From: Falsiroseomonas sp051860665
GTDB taxonomy: Bacteria; Pseudomonadota; Alphaproteobacteria; Acetobacterales; Acetobacteraceae
Direction of reading: 5' to 3'
Assembly (NCBI RefSeq): GCF_051860665.1
Contig: NZ_JBHYDM010000012.1
Location: forward strand, 93,581 to 157,580
Length of the DNA stretch: 64,000 nt
Part shown: one piece after another, positions 17,283 to 25,898 of the stretch
How the letters are laid out: every line of letters starts with the position of its first letter
Position numbering within the stretch: position 1 is the stretch's first letter
Program-made: the position numbers and the translations under genes
The notes under the pieces: model-generated
The model's input: only the letters and a program-made list of their open reading frames with translations
What the model was told of the DNA's origin: nothing
Databases searched by the model: none

Positions 17283-18401
17283 TTAGACCGCTATTTGCGC
17301 CGGCGTGAAGCGTCCGATCGCGAAGGCGTCCAGCGGGATATCGGTGGCGCCATCCATGACCAGTTCGGACAGCACCGCGCCGACGGCGGGGCCTGTCTGG
17401 AAGCCCTCGCCGCAGAAGCCGAAGGCATGCAGCAGGCCCGGCGTGGTGGCGGAGGGGCCTAGCACCGGGAAATGGTCCGGCAGCTCCCCATCCGTGCCGG
17501 TCCAGCTGCGTATGACCATCGCATCGGCCAGGCGCGGGATCACCGCGATGGCGCGCTGCATCGCACCAAAAGCCGCATCGGGGCGGGGCCGCGTATAGGT
17601 GATGCCGGCATCGCTCTCGCCCCGTCCGCCGCCGAAGATGACATTGCCGCGCGGGATCTGCCGCAGATAGAGATCGCCGCCGACGACGCCCAGGCTCTCG
17701 CGCAGGAAATAGGGCAGCGGCTCCGTCACCAGCATGTTCGGGTGCAGCTTCTCGATCGGCACCGGCTCACCGAAGCGCCGCGCGATCTCGCCGCCCCAGA
17801 AGCCGGCGCAGTTCAGCAGCCAGGGCGCGGTGAAGCGCTGGCCATTCGCCACCACCTCGAATTCCTGGCCGTCATGCGCGAGCGAGGTCACCGCATGATG
17901 CTCGCGGATATCCGCACCGGCCGCGCGCGCGGCACGCGCCAGCGCCGGCGCCAACAGGCGCGGATTGGCGCTGCCATCCTCCTCCATCAGGCTGCCGGCG
18001 ATGACGATCTCGCTGAAATGCGGGTAGTGCTCGCGGATCGCGTTGCGGCCGATCATGCGCGGCTTCAGCCCATGCTCCGCCGCCAGCGTATTCCAGCGCA
18101 GCAGCTCCGCCTCATCCGCCGCGCTGCGCGCCAGCTTCAGATGGCCGCAGGGATCGAATTCCACATCCGCGCCGGTCAGTTCCGTGATGCGCGACCAGAT
18201 CTCCCGCGACTTGCGGGCCAGCGGCAGGCCGGCCGGGTCACGCCCCTGCTGGCGCACGCCGCCGTAGTTCACGCCCGTGGCCTGGCCACCGACCAGGCCG
18301 CGCTCCAGCAGCACCACGCGCACGCCACGCTTCGCCAGGTGCAGCGCCGCGGAACAGCCCGCGCCGCCGCCACCGACGATCAGCACATCGGCCTGGATCA
18401 T
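17283..18401 (-). CDS. FAD-dependent amine oxidase subunit (HcnC/opine oxidase B-like, DAO family)
   Basis: A 372-residue D-amino-acid-oxidase-family flavoprotein. The N terminus ADVLIVGGGGAGCSAALHLAKRG binds FAD; GGQATGVNYGGVRQQGRDP and the C-terminal GLLHAFGFCGEGFQTGPAVG are typical of the beta subunit of opine oxidases, D-hydroxyproline dehydrogenase and hydrogen cyanide synthase HcnC. Such subunits oxidise the C-N bond of a secondary amine, passing electrons to the partner HcnB-like flavoprotein. It overlaps that partner gene (18398) by four bases, so co-translation is expected. Confidence 0.88.
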   Translation of the reverse strand: MIQADVLIVGGGGAGCSAALHLAKRGVRVVLLERGLVGGQATGVNYGGVRQQGRDPAGLPLARKSREIWSRITELTGADVEFDPCGHLKLARSAADEAELLRWNTLAAEHGLKPRMIGRNAIREHYPHFSEIVIAGSLMEEDGSANPRLLAPALARAARAAGADIREHHAVTSLAHDGQEFEVVANGQRFTAPWLLNCAGFWGGEIARRFGEPVPIEKLHPNMLVTEPLPYFLRESLGVVGGDLYLRQIPRGNVIFGGGRGESDAGITYTRPRPDAAFGAMQRAIAVIPRLADAMVIRSWTGTDGELPDHFPVLGPSATTPGLLHAFGFCGEGFQTGPAVGAVLSELVMDGATDIPLDAFAIGRFTPAQIAV

Positions 18402-19759
18402 CCATCCACCTGTTGCAGCGGCACCGGCTTGACCGGCGGCTGGCCACGCAGCCGGCCGACTTCCGGCACCTCTACCTGCAGCTCCCGCGCCAGAACGGCG
18501 GCCGCCGGCGTGCCGCAGAGCCGGCCCTGGCAGCGCCCCATCCCGACGCGGGAGAAGGCCTTGGCGCGGTTCAGCTCCGGCGCATCGGCCGCGGCGGCAC
18601 GGCGCAGCTCGCCCGCCGTGATCACCTCGCAGCGGCAGACGGAGGTGCTGTCCTCCATCCGGGCGGCGAGGCGCGCCGGATAGGGAAAGGCCTGTTCCAG
18701 CGCCGCACGGAAGCGGCGCTCGGTCCGCAGCCGGCCATCCAGGTGATGGCTCAGCGCCATGTCGGAGGGCAGATGCGCATCCGCCAGCAAGGCCAGCGCC
18801 GCACGCGCCCCGCTCAGCTCCGCCACATCCACCCCGCCGATGCCTGCGCCGTCGCCGGCGAGATAGACGCCCGCCACCGGCGAACGCCCGGCCGCATCCT
18901 TGCGCGGCACCCAGTTCTGCTGCGTGCCGTCATAGTCGAAGGGCACGCCAGCGAGATCGGCGAGCTGCGCCTCCGGCTTCAGCCCCCAGCCCATGGCGAC
19001 GGCATCGCAGGGCGTGACATGTTCCTTCCAGGCCGCGTCGCGCCAGTGCACGGCGGTGACGCCGTTCACACCCTCGATCGCCAGCGGCGTGATATCCTCA
19101 TAAAGCTTCACGCCGCGCAGCTTGAGCTGGGCATAGAGGCCCATGCCGCGCAGCAGCGTCGGGATGTTCCACAGCATGCCGGCGCCGAAGCGCGCCTTGG
19201 TGAGAAGGTCCGTGGTGTCCAGCACGGCGGCGGGCTTGGCGCCGGCCTTGGCATATTGCAGCGCCGTCAGCCACAGCAGCGGCCCGGTGCCGATCAGCAC
19301 GGGGTTGGCGCCGACGCCCACGCCCTGCGACTTCAGCGCCACCTGCGCACCGCCGAGCGAGGTCACGCCCGGCAGCGTCCAGCCCGGCAGCGGCAGCACG
19401 CGGTCCATCGCGCCGGTGCAGAGGATCAGCGAGTCGTAATGCACCTCATCCTGCGCCGCGCCATTCGTCAGCGTATGCAGCACGCGGTCTTCCGGGCGGA
19501 TGTTCCAGACCAGCGTATCCGGCCGCCAATCCGTGCGCGGCTTCAGCGCATCCAGCGTGGCATGCAGGCGCCTGGCGCGGCCGGCATCGGCGCCGTAGAG
19601 GGCGGAGGCACCGCGGCTGAAGCCGGCGGGTGGTCGCTGCGTGATCCGGCCGCCGCCATCCGCCGCCTCGTCGATCCAGACCGGCGTGACGCCGGCGCGG
19701 ACCAGCTGTTCCACCGCGCGAATGCCGGCGGGGCCGGCGCCTACAACCACAACCTTCAT
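18398..19759 (-). CDS. FAD/NAD(P)-binding oxidase subunit with BFD-like iron-sulfur domain (HcnB/opine oxidase A-like)
   Basis: A 453-residue subunit. ATG 19759 begins KVVVVGAGPAGIRAVEQLVRAG, a pyridine-nucleotide-disulfide-reductase fold; a second dinucleotide block and PGVTSLGGAQVALKSQGVG follow. The C-terminal domain has the BFD-like cysteine pattern (SVCRCEVITAGEL, then GMGRCQGRLCG) expected to hold a 2Fe-2S cluster. In hydrogen cyanide synthase and opine oxidases this is the central subunit that relays electrons. It is sandwiched by ATGA overlaps between the 2Fe-2S subunit and the HcnC-like subunit, forming a full heterotrimer set. Confidence 0.88.
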   Translation of the reverse strand: MKVVVVGAGPAGIRAVEQLVRAGVTPVWIDEAADGGGRITQRPPAGFSRGASALYGADAGRARRLHATLDALKPRTDWRPDTLVWNIRPEDRVLHTLTNGAAQDEVHYDSLILCTGAMDRVLPLPGWTLPGVTSLGGAQVALKSQGVGVGANPVLIGTGPLLWLTALQYAKAGAKPAAVLDTTDLLTKARFGAGMLWNIPTLLRGMGLYAQLKLRGVKLYEDITPLAIEGVNGVTAVHWRDAAWKEHVTPCDAVAMGWGLKPEAQLADLAGVPFDYDGTQQNWVPRKDAAGRSPVAGVYLAGDGAGIGGVDVAELSGARAALALLADAHLPSDMALSHHLDGRLRTERRFRAALEQAFPYPARLAARMEDSTSVCRCEVITAGELRRAAAADAPELNRAKAFSRVGMGRCQGRLCGTPAAAVLARELQVEVPEVGRLRGQPPVKPVPLQQVDG

Positions 19760-20031
19760 CGCCTGATCACCTCGATACCGGGTTCGACCAATGTCGTGCA
19801 GGCACGGCGCACGCCCTTCCCCGCCACCACCAGCCAGCAATCCTGGCAGGCGCCCATCCAGCAGAAGCCGGCGCGGCCACCATCCCCGAATTCGCTGGTG
19901 CGGACATGGCCGAGACCGGCTGTCAGCATCGCCGTCAACAGCGTGTCGCCCTGCTTCGCAGCGACCTCCACGCCATCGACGGTGAAGATGAGGGCGGGGC
20001 GGTCCTGGTCAACCAGTCGCGTCGCCGTCAC
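19756..20031 (-). CDS. Small 2Fe-2S subunit of the oxidase (HcnA-like)
   Basis: A 91-residue ferredoxin-like protein. Four cysteines are placed as in HcnA and related subunits: Cys57, Cys62 and Cys65 in GFCWMGACQDC, and Cys78 in VRRACTT. The proposed start is GTG 20031, which overlaps the stop of the SDR gene (GTGA); no in-frame ATG exists at a sensible place. It completes the heterotrimer with the two downstream subunits. Confidence 0.82.
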   Translation of the reverse strand: MTATRLVDQDRPALIFTVDGVEVAAKQGDTLLTAMLTAGLGHVRTSEFGDGGRAGFCWMGACQDCWLVVAGKGVRRACTTLVEPGIEVIRR

Positions 20032-20720
20032 AACAGGGCCTCGAAACGACAATTCACCTTGAGCTCCCCCACCGAGGCGGTGTTGGGCAGGCGCAGCACC
20101 ATCTCGACCAGCGCCGCCACGTCTTCCGGCCGGCTCATCGCCTCGCGCGGGAATTTGGCGGCCATGGTCATCTCGGTGGCGACGAAGCCGGGGCAGATGG
20201 CGGTGGCGCGGATGCCGTGTTCCCAGCCCAGGCGCCGCACTTCCTGAGTCAGCGCCACCACGGCGAACTTGCTCATGGCATAGCCGAGGTTCTCGTTTGC
20301 CACGCGCTTGCCGGAGAGTGACGAAAGATTCACCACCCGGCCCTCCCCGCTGGCGACCAGGTGCGGCCAGGCGGCGCGGATCACGCGCATCGGCGCCTTG
20401 ACGTTCACCTGCCACATCGCGTCATGCGGCGTCTCATCGGCATCCAGCAGGCGCGCCACCGGATTGATGCCGGCGGCGTTCACCACCGCGTCGATGCGTC
20501 CGAAGCGGGCCATGGTGGCGGCCACCCAGGATTCGGCGCTGCCGGAATCCTCGGCATCCCAGCGATGCAGCATCAGGTCCGGCCCCGCCACCAGCTTGCC
20601 GGCGCTGCGGATGCCGGCGCTGATCAGCCAGCCGGAGCCATGCAGACGGCGCAACACCTCACGCCCGATCCCTCGGGACCCACCGGTGATCAGGGCCACG
20701 CGGCCCACCGGATCAAGCAT
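20028..20720 (-). CDS. Short-chain dehydrogenase/reductase
   Basis: A 230-residue classical SDR. The cofactor motif is TGGSRGIG (about residues 12-19), the NNAG-equivalent is VNAAG, and the catalytic residues appear complete: Asn106, Ser134, Tyr147 and Lys151 (YAMSK). It overlaps the OppD-type gene by eight bases and the small 2Fe-2S gene by four, so it is embedded in the importer/oxidase operon. It probably reduces or oxidises the keto or hydroxy acid released by the oxidase; this role is inferred from position. Confidence 0.85.
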   Translation of the reverse strand: MLDPVGRVALITGGSRGIGREVLRRLHGSGWLISAGIRSAGKLVAGPDLMLHRWDAEDSGSAESWVAATMARFGRIDAVVNAAGINPVARLLDADETPHDAMWQVNVKAPMRVIRAAWPHLVASGEGRVVNLSSLSGKRVANENLGYAMSKFAVVALTQEVRRLGWEHGIRATAICPGFVATEMTMAAKFPREAMSRPEDVAALVEMVLRLPNTASVGELKVNCRFEALL

Positions 20721-21696
20721 GCGCCAATTCTCCCGTCGCGACATGGCAGCGCGCGGCATGGGCGGGTGCCACCTGCGCCAGCACCTGTTCCTGCTCGCAG
20801 CCCGCGCGCGCCAGGCCGCAGCGCGGCGCGAAGCGGCAGCCGGCGGGCATGGCATCCAGCGGCGGCACACGGCCGGGAATGGCCGAGAGCGCCTGGCCCG
20901 GCTGATCCAGCCGCGGAATCGCGGAGAACAGCGCCCGCGTATAGGGATGCTGCGGCTTCGCGAAAATCGCCTCGACCGGCCCCTGCTCGACGATCTCGCC
21001 GGCATACATCACCGCGACCCGGTCCGCGATCTGCGCCACCACGCCGAGGTTGTGGGTGATGAACAGCACCGCCATGCCGAAGCGCGCGCGCAGATCCGCC
21101 AACAGCCCCAGCACCTGTGCCTGGATGGTGACGTCCAGCGCCGTGGTCGGCTCATCCGCCAGCAGCACGGCGGGCTCGCAGGCCAGGGCGATCGCGATCA
21201 TCACGCGCTGCCGCATGCCGCCCGAGAACTGGTGCGGATATTCGTCCAGCCGCTGCGCGGCGGAGGGAATCTTCACCTCCTCGAACAGCTCCTTCGCGCG
21301 GGCGCGGGCCGCCTTGCGGTCCATGCCACGATGAATCCGCAGGACCTCGGCCACCTGGTCGCCCACGGTCATCACCGGGTTCAGGCTGGTCATCGGTTCC
21401 TGGAAGATCATCGCCATGCGGTCGCCGCGCACGGATTCCAGCGCCTGGTCCGAAAGGCCCGCGAGGTCCCGCCCATCCAGCAGGATCTGCCCCGCCGCCA
21501 CCCGGCCGAAGGGCGGCTGCACCAGCCCCATGACGGAAAGCGCGGTGACCGACTTGCCGCAACCACTTTCCCCCACCAGCGCGAGGGTCTCATTCGGCAT
21601 CAGGGTCAGCGACAGGTCGCGCACGGCCGGGTGCCAGCGGCCGCCGATGCGGAATTCCGTGCGCAGGCCGCGCAATTCCAGGGCTGGTTTCGTCAT
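20713..21696 (-). CDS. Oligopeptide/dipeptide ABC transporter ATP-binding subunit (OppD/DppD type)
   Basis: A 327-residue ATPase with Walker A GESGCGKS, the OppD-type Q-loop region (IFQEPMTSLNPVMTVGDQ), signature FSGGMRQRVMIAIAL, Walker B AVLLADEPTTALDVT and the C-terminal GCRFAPRCGLARAGC cysteine cluster. It supplies the D-type ATPase missing from the 12801-15584 permease block, so one complete SBP-B-C-D-F importer is spread through the cluster with oxidase genes in between. Confidence 0.92.
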   Translation of the reverse strand: MTKPALELRGLRTEFRIGGRWHPAVRDLSLTLMPNETLALVGESGCGKSVTALSVMGLVQPPFGRVAAGQILLDGRDLAGLSDQALESVRGDRMAMIFQEPMTSLNPVMTVGDQVAEVLRIHRGMDRKAARARAKELFEEVKIPSAAQRLDEYPHQFSGGMRQRVMIAIALACEPAVLLADEPTTALDVTIQAQVLGLLADLRARFGMAVLFITHNLGVVAQIADRVAVMYAGEIVEQGPVEAIFAKPQHPYTRALFSAIPRLDQPGQALSAIPGRVPPLDAMPAGCRFAPRCGLARAGCEQEQVLAQVAPAHAARCHVATGELAHA

Positions 21697-21729
21697 CGCC
21701 CGGAAGCCTGCGCCAGCATGCGCCGCGCA

Positions 21730-22845
21730 TCAAGCCGGAACGGTGAAGCGATCCTGGTGGAAGGCGGCCACCGGCAGGTTGGTGGCGCCGCGGGCCATCA
21801 GCTCCGCCACCGCGGCGCCGGCGGCGGGCGAGAGCTGGAAGCCGTGGCCGGAGAAGCCGAAGGAGTGGAACAGGCCGGGCAGGCTGCGGCTTTCGCCGAT
21901 CACCGGCATGTCGTCCGGCGGCCGCGCCTCCGTCCCCGTCCAGCTGCGGACGATGCGGGCCCCGGCGACGCAGGGGAAGATCTCGGCCGCGATGCGGGCG
22001 GCATGGGCCAGGCTGCCGAAAAGGACGGTGGAGGTCTCGGCCGCCTTGTCGTTGCGGCCCTGGTGGCCGCCGCCGATCACCACCGTGCCGGCGGCGGTCT
22101 GCTTGAAGGAGAGCGCTCGGGCCGTGGCGCCCACGGTGGGGTCGACGAAGGGCGGCAGGCGCTCCGTCACGATCATCATGCTGGCCTTGGTGCCGCAGGG
22201 GATGGTCTCCCCGGCCAGCGCCGCGAGGTCGGGCGCCCAGGCGCCGGCGCAATTCGCCACGCGCTCCGCCTCGAATGTCTGGTGGTCGGTGGCGACGCGG
22301 ATGGTGCCGTCGGCCGTGCGTTCCAGGCCGGTGACGGCGACGCCCTCATGGATCACGACGCCGGCCTGTTCGGCGGCGCGCCGAAACGCCATGACGGTGC
22401 GCATGGGGTCCGCCGAGCCGTCGTCCCGCGTGACGATGGCACCCACCACATGCGGGGAGACGGCGGGCAGCAGGCGCCGCACCTCGGCCTGGTCCACCAC
22501 CTCCTCATGCGTCCAGCCGAGGGCGCGGACCTGCGCGACGCGGGCCTCGTTCTTCGCCATATCGGCGGCGCTCTCGGCCACCTTCACCTGGCCGGTGGCG
22601 CGGAAGCCGCAATCGTCGCCGACCAGGGCGGTGATGCCGTGCCACATCTCGGCGGCGATGACCGACAGCGCGATCTCCGGCAAGGCGCGCCCCAGGCGCC
22701 GCACGCCGCCCGCATTCACCCCGCTGGAATGCCGCCCGACATGGCGGCGTTCGAGCAGCGTGACCTGCCAGCCGGGGGTGCGGGCCAAGTGCAGGGCGGT
22801 GGAAAGGCCATGCAGCCCGCCGCCGATCACGAGGGCCTTTTTCAT
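21730..22845 (-). CDS. FAD-dependent amine oxidase subunit (DAO family, second HcnC-like copy)
   Basis: A 371-residue flavoprotein starting at ATG 22845 with KKALVIGGGLHGLSTALHLAR. HSSGVNAGGVRRLGR and the C-terminal GLFHSFGFSGHGFQLSPAAG match the DAO-type subunits of opine and D-hydroxyproline dehydrogenases and are clearly paralogous to the product of 17283-18401. Together with the HcnB-like (23009-24403) and 2Fe-2S (24400-24696) genes it could form a second heterotrimer. A double palindrome lies between it and its upstream partner. Confidence 0.85.
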   Translation of the reverse strand: MKKALVIGGGLHGLSTALHLARTPGWQVTLLERRHVGRHSSGVNAGGVRRLGRALPEIALSVIAAEMWHGITALVGDDCGFRATGQVKVAESAADMAKNEARVAQVRALGWTHEEVVDQAEVRRLLPAVSPHVVGAIVTRDDGSADPMRTVMAFRRAAEQAGVVIHEGVAVTGLERTADGTIRVATDHQTFEAERVANCAGAWAPDLAALAGETIPCGTKASMMIVTERLPPFVDPTVGATARALSFKQTAAGTVVIGGGHQGRNDKAAETSTVLFGSLAHAARIAAEIFPCVAGARIVRSWTGTEARPPDDMPVIGESRSLPGLFHSFGFSGHGFQLSPAAGAAVAELMARGATNLPVAAFHQDRFTVPA

Positions 22846-22855
22846 CGGCGGGGCC

Positions 22856-22987
22856 AAAAGCCCTCTCCCCCCGCTTGGGGGGAGAGGGTTGGGTGAGGGG
22901 GGCATCGCAACACAGAAAGCCGCTCAGCGACCTGCACATCCCCCTCACCCAACCCTCTCCCCCATAGGAAGTGGGGGAGAGGGCTTT
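22856..22987. repeat. Large composite palindrome (BIME-like pair of repeat units)
   Basis: The left unit (about 22856-22903) reads AAAAGCCCTCTCCCC, a 4-6 base loop, then GGGGAGAGGGTTGGGTGAGG; the right unit (about 22939-22987) is its near-exact reverse complement, ending GGGGGAGAGGGCTTTT. Each unit is a hairpin, and the two together form an inverted repeat with 48-base arms. It fills most of the gap between two genes of the oxidase cluster and belongs to the dispersed family found at four other sites. Confidence 0.8.
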
Positions 22988-23008
22988 TGCCCATCGCCTG
23001 CGCCGGCC

Positions 23009-24403
23009 TCATCCCGCCAGCGCCGCCAGCTCGCCCAGCGTCAGCGGCTTGGTCGGGAAGCGGGTGCGGAAGGGGTCGACCTCGCCGCCCGGCACCCCGC
23101 GCGCCGCCGCGATCACGCCATGCACCGCCGGGCCGCAGATGCGCCCCTGGCAGGGCCCCATGCCGGCGCGGGTGAAGGCCTTGGTCTGGTTGGCGCCGAG
23201 GCAGCCCAGCGCCACCGCCTGGCGCACCCGCCCGGCGGTCACCTCCTCGCAGCGGCAGAGGATCGTCTCGTCGGGGATGGCCGCCTCGGGCAGCGGCGGG
23301 AACATGGCGTCCAGGAACAGGCGCGGCGCCAGTTGCCGGTCGCGCAGCAGGCGCAGCGGGCCGGCGCGGCCGTCGCGCTCATCGGTGGTGATGCGGCCCA
23401 GCGCCCGCGCCGCCTCCAGCGCCGCGATGCGGCCGGAGAGCGCGGCCGCCCGCGCACCGCCGATGCCGCCCGAATCCCCCGCCACCATCACCCCCGGCAC
23501 CGCCGTATTGCCCCAGAGATCGAGCCCCGGCCGCCAGCAGCGCTGCACCGGGTCCCAGCCATGGGTGAGGCCGGCGATGGCGCGCGTCACCTGGGTATTC
23601 GGCACGACGCCGTCATGCAGCAGCAGCAGGTCCGCCGGATGCGCCACGCCATCCACCAGGATGCGCGCCAAGCGCCCCTCCCCTTCCGCGCGCAATTCGC
23701 GGGCCGGGATCACTTGCACCGCGCGCTTCACCCGCCGCTGCCACACAAGGCCGCGCCAGAGATATTCCGGCGCCTTCAGCGCCCGCAGCAGATGCGGCCG
23801 GGCGCGCTGCAGGCCGCCGGGTGGCGAGAGATCCACGATTCCCGCGATGGCACCGCCTTTCTCCAGCGCCTGCACCGCATAGAGCCAGAGCAGCGGCCCC
23901 TGCCCGGCCAGCCAGACCGCGCCTTCCGGCACCAGCCCGCCGGTCTTCAGCGCGATCTGCGCGGCGCCGACGCTCATCACCCCCGGCAGGGTCCAGCCCG
24001 GGATCGGCAGCGGGCGTTCGGTGGCGCCGGCGCAGAGGATCAGCCGCTCCGCCTGGATGGAGCGGGCCGCGCCGCCCTCGGACCAGAAGACCTTGCCCTC
24101 GGGCTCGACGGCCCAGAGGGTGGCGTTCGGGCGGTAGCTGGCGCCCGAGGCCCGGAAGGCCGCGGCCAGTTTCGCGCCGTCCTTGTCCTGGTCGTCCCTC
24201 GCTTCGCGCTTCTCAACAGCGCGATGCACCTGCCCGCCCGGCGCGGCATTCTCGTCCAGCACCAGCACCCGCATGCCATGCGCGCGCGCCTCGGTCGCTG
24301 CCGCCATGCCCGCGGGGCCGGCGCCCAGCACCAGCACATCCGTGGTCTCCGCCACTGGCGGCTTCGCGGCGCCCTCGGCGGTCCATTCGTCGGCGACGCT
24401 CAT
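23009..24403 (-). CDS. FAD/NAD(P)-binding oxidase subunit with BFD-like iron-sulfur domain (second HcnB-like copy)
   Basis: A 464-residue paralogue of the 18398-19759 product. From ATG 24403 a short leader precedes TDVLVLGAGPAGMAAATEARAHG; then APGGQVHR, the PGVMSVGAAQIALKTGG block, AGDSGGIGGARAAALSGR, and a C-terminal BFD-like domain (ILCRCEEVTAGRV, GMGPCQGRICG). It should form the central electron-relay subunit of a second amine oxidase, with the 2Fe-2S gene overlapping it by four bases at 24400. Confidence 0.86.
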   Translation of the reverse strand: MSVADEWTAEGAAKPPVAETTDVLVLGAGPAGMAAATEARAHGMRVLVLDENAAPGGQVHRAVEKREARDDQDKDGAKLAAAFRASGASYRPNATLWAVEPEGKVFWSEGGAARSIQAERLILCAGATERPLPIPGWTLPGVMSVGAAQIALKTGGLVPEGAVWLAGQGPLLWLYAVQALEKGGAIAGIVDLSPPGGLQRARPHLLRALKAPEYLWRGLVWQRRVKRAVQVIPARELRAEGEGRLARILVDGVAHPADLLLLHDGVVPNTQVTRAIAGLTHGWDPVQRCWRPGLDLWGNTAVPGVMVAGDSGGIGGARAAALSGRIAALEAARALGRITTDERDGRAGPLRLLRDRQLAPRLFLDAMFPPLPEAAIPDETILCRCEEVTAGRVRQAVALGCLGANQTKAFTRAGMGPCQGRICGPAVHGVIAAARGVPGGEVDPFRTRFPTKPLTLGELAALAG

Positions 24404-24696
24404 GCCGCGTCCTCCGCAAAGCCGCGCGCGCCGTGCTGCATCGAGGCGACCAGCCCGGGCGTCACCGGCACCAGGCAGGCCTGCACGTTCTGCGCGCCCG
24501 CCACCTGCACCAGGCAATCAAAGCAGGCGCCCATCAGACATAGCGGCCCGCGTGCCGCACCCGTCACCGGCGTTTCCCGGAACGTCGTGATGCCGGCAGC
24601 CAGCAGCGCCACGGCGAGACTCTCGCCCGCCCGCGCCGGCAGCTCCCGCCCCTCCCACCAGAATGTGCAGTCGGGGGGGTCAGTGCGACGAAACAT
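24400..24696 (-). CDS. Small 2Fe-2S subunit (second HcnA-like copy)
   Basis: A 98-residue ferredoxin-like subunit with the C-x4-C-x2-C-x12-C arrangement: Cys53, Cys58 and Cys61 in PLCLMGACFDC, and Cys74 in VQACLVP. It overlaps the HcnB-like gene (ATGA) and its start lies inside the end of the DAO-family gene upstream (17-base overlap), so all three are likely one translational unit. Confidence 0.84.
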   Translation of the reverse strand: MFRRTDPPDCTFWWEGRELPARAGESLAVALLAAGITTFRETPVTGAARGPLCLMGACFDCLVQVAGAQNVQACLVPVTPGLVASMQHGARGFAEDAA

Positions 24697-25816
24697 GGGT
24701 CATTCCAACAAAGCGATCCGGATGCAGGTCGCGCGCATGTTCGGGCAGCACGCCGGCCAGCACCGCTTCCGCCAGCGGCCCCGCATGCACGGCGGCCAGC
24801 GTCACGCCCGAATGGCAGGTGGCGACGAAGCAGCCGGGATGGGTGGCGCTTTCCGCATAGGCGGGAAAGCCATCCGGCGTCATCGGCCGCAGCGCCGCCC
24901 AGCTGCGCACCATGCGCGCCTGCGACAGCACCGGCAGCACGCGCAAGGCACGCGCCGCCATGGTGGCCAGCGCCGCCGTGGTGGTGGCCGTCGCGAAACT
25001 GCCGTCATCCTCGCTGGTCACGCCGATCTGCACCGTGCCGTCGCCGGTCTGGCGGATGGCGCTGGCCGGCAGCGGCAGCAGCGGCGCCAGGCGCTCCGTG
25101 ACGATGTTCTGGCCGCGCACCGGCCGCACCGGCACATCCAGCCCGACCATTTTGGCCAGCGGCGTCGTCTTCACGCCGGCGGCGACGACGATGCGCTGGG
25201 CCGTGACCTCGCTGCCATCCTCCCGCGTCACGCGATAGCCGCCGGCGATGGGCTCCACCGCCTGCACCGGCGCGCCCGGCAGATGCACCCCGCCCGCCGC
25301 GCGCAGGCCCGCCTGCAGCCCACGCAACAGCATCAGCGGATCGACATGGCCATCGGCCGGCTGGTAGCTGGCGCCCCGCACTTCCGGCCCCAGCGGGCAG
25401 CCCGGCATCAGCGCCTGCAGCTGCGCACGGTCCAGCATCTGCAGGCCTTCCTGGCCCTGGTTGTGCATGCGCTGCACGAAAAGCTGCCGCGCCCCGAATT
25501 CCGCATCGTCCAGGCAGAAGGTCAGCCCGCCCACCGCGCGATACTGCACGTCCCGCCCCGCCAGGGTGGAGGCCCGCTCCGCCAGCGCCGGCCACAGCGC
25601 CACGCTGCGCCGCGTCCAGGCCGCATAGGCCGGCATGCCGTCGCCTTTCGATTGCGACCAGACCAGGCCGAAATTGCCGCGCGCCGCGCGCAGCGCCACG
25701 TCGCCCTCGTCCAGCATGGCGACGCGCGCACCGCGTTCCGCGCAGCCAAAGCCAATGGCGGAGCCCACCATGCCGCCGCCGAGGATCGCGACGTCGAAGA
25801 GACCTGGGGATGACAT
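24680..25816 (-). CDS. FAD-dependent oxidoreductase, DAO family (first gene of the oxidase cluster)
   Basis: A 378-residue flavoprotein starting at ATG 25816 (SSPGLFDVAILGGGMVGSAIG). It has a GLVWSQSKG segment, a long substrate-binding region and the C-terminal GCFVATCHSGVTLAAVHAGPLAEAVLAG. It is more diverged from the two HcnC-like subunits than they are from each other, but it sits directly ahead of the second 2Fe-2S/HcnB pair, so it could be an alternative catalytic subunit. Divergent from the binding-protein gene at 25899; the 82 bases between them should hold both promoters. Confidence 0.84.
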   Translation of the reverse strand: MSSPGLFDVAILGGGMVGSAIGFGCAERGARVAMLDEGDVALRAARGNFGLVWSQSKGDGMPAYAAWTRRSVALWPALAERASTLAGRDVQYRAVGGLTFCLDDAEFGARQLFVQRMHNQGQEGLQMLDRAQLQALMPGCPLGPEVRGASYQPADGHVDPLMLLRGLQAGLRAAGGVHLPGAPVQAVEPIAGGYRVTREDGSEVTAQRIVVAAGVKTTPLAKMVGLDVPVRPVRGQNIVTERLAPLLPLPASAIRQTGDGTVQIGVTSEDDGSFATATTTAALATMAARALRVLPVLSQARMVRSWAALRPMTPDGFPAYAESATHPGCFVATCHSGVTLAAVHAGPLAEAVLAGVLPEHARDLHPDRFVGMTHVSSH

Positions 25817-25898
25817 GCTTGCGAGGGTGGCGCGGCCGGGCCCATCCTGCAAGCCGGGAAGGTTTCGGCCGCAAGGGCCGTCGGGAAGGACAGGACAA

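Noticed and set aside
20308..25813. Very long open frames on the plus strand opposite the oxidase cluster
   Set aside because: They are mirror frames of GC-rich genes on the minus strand, have low-complexity Arg/Ala/His-rich translations, no family motifs, and lie fully antisense to well-supported genes.
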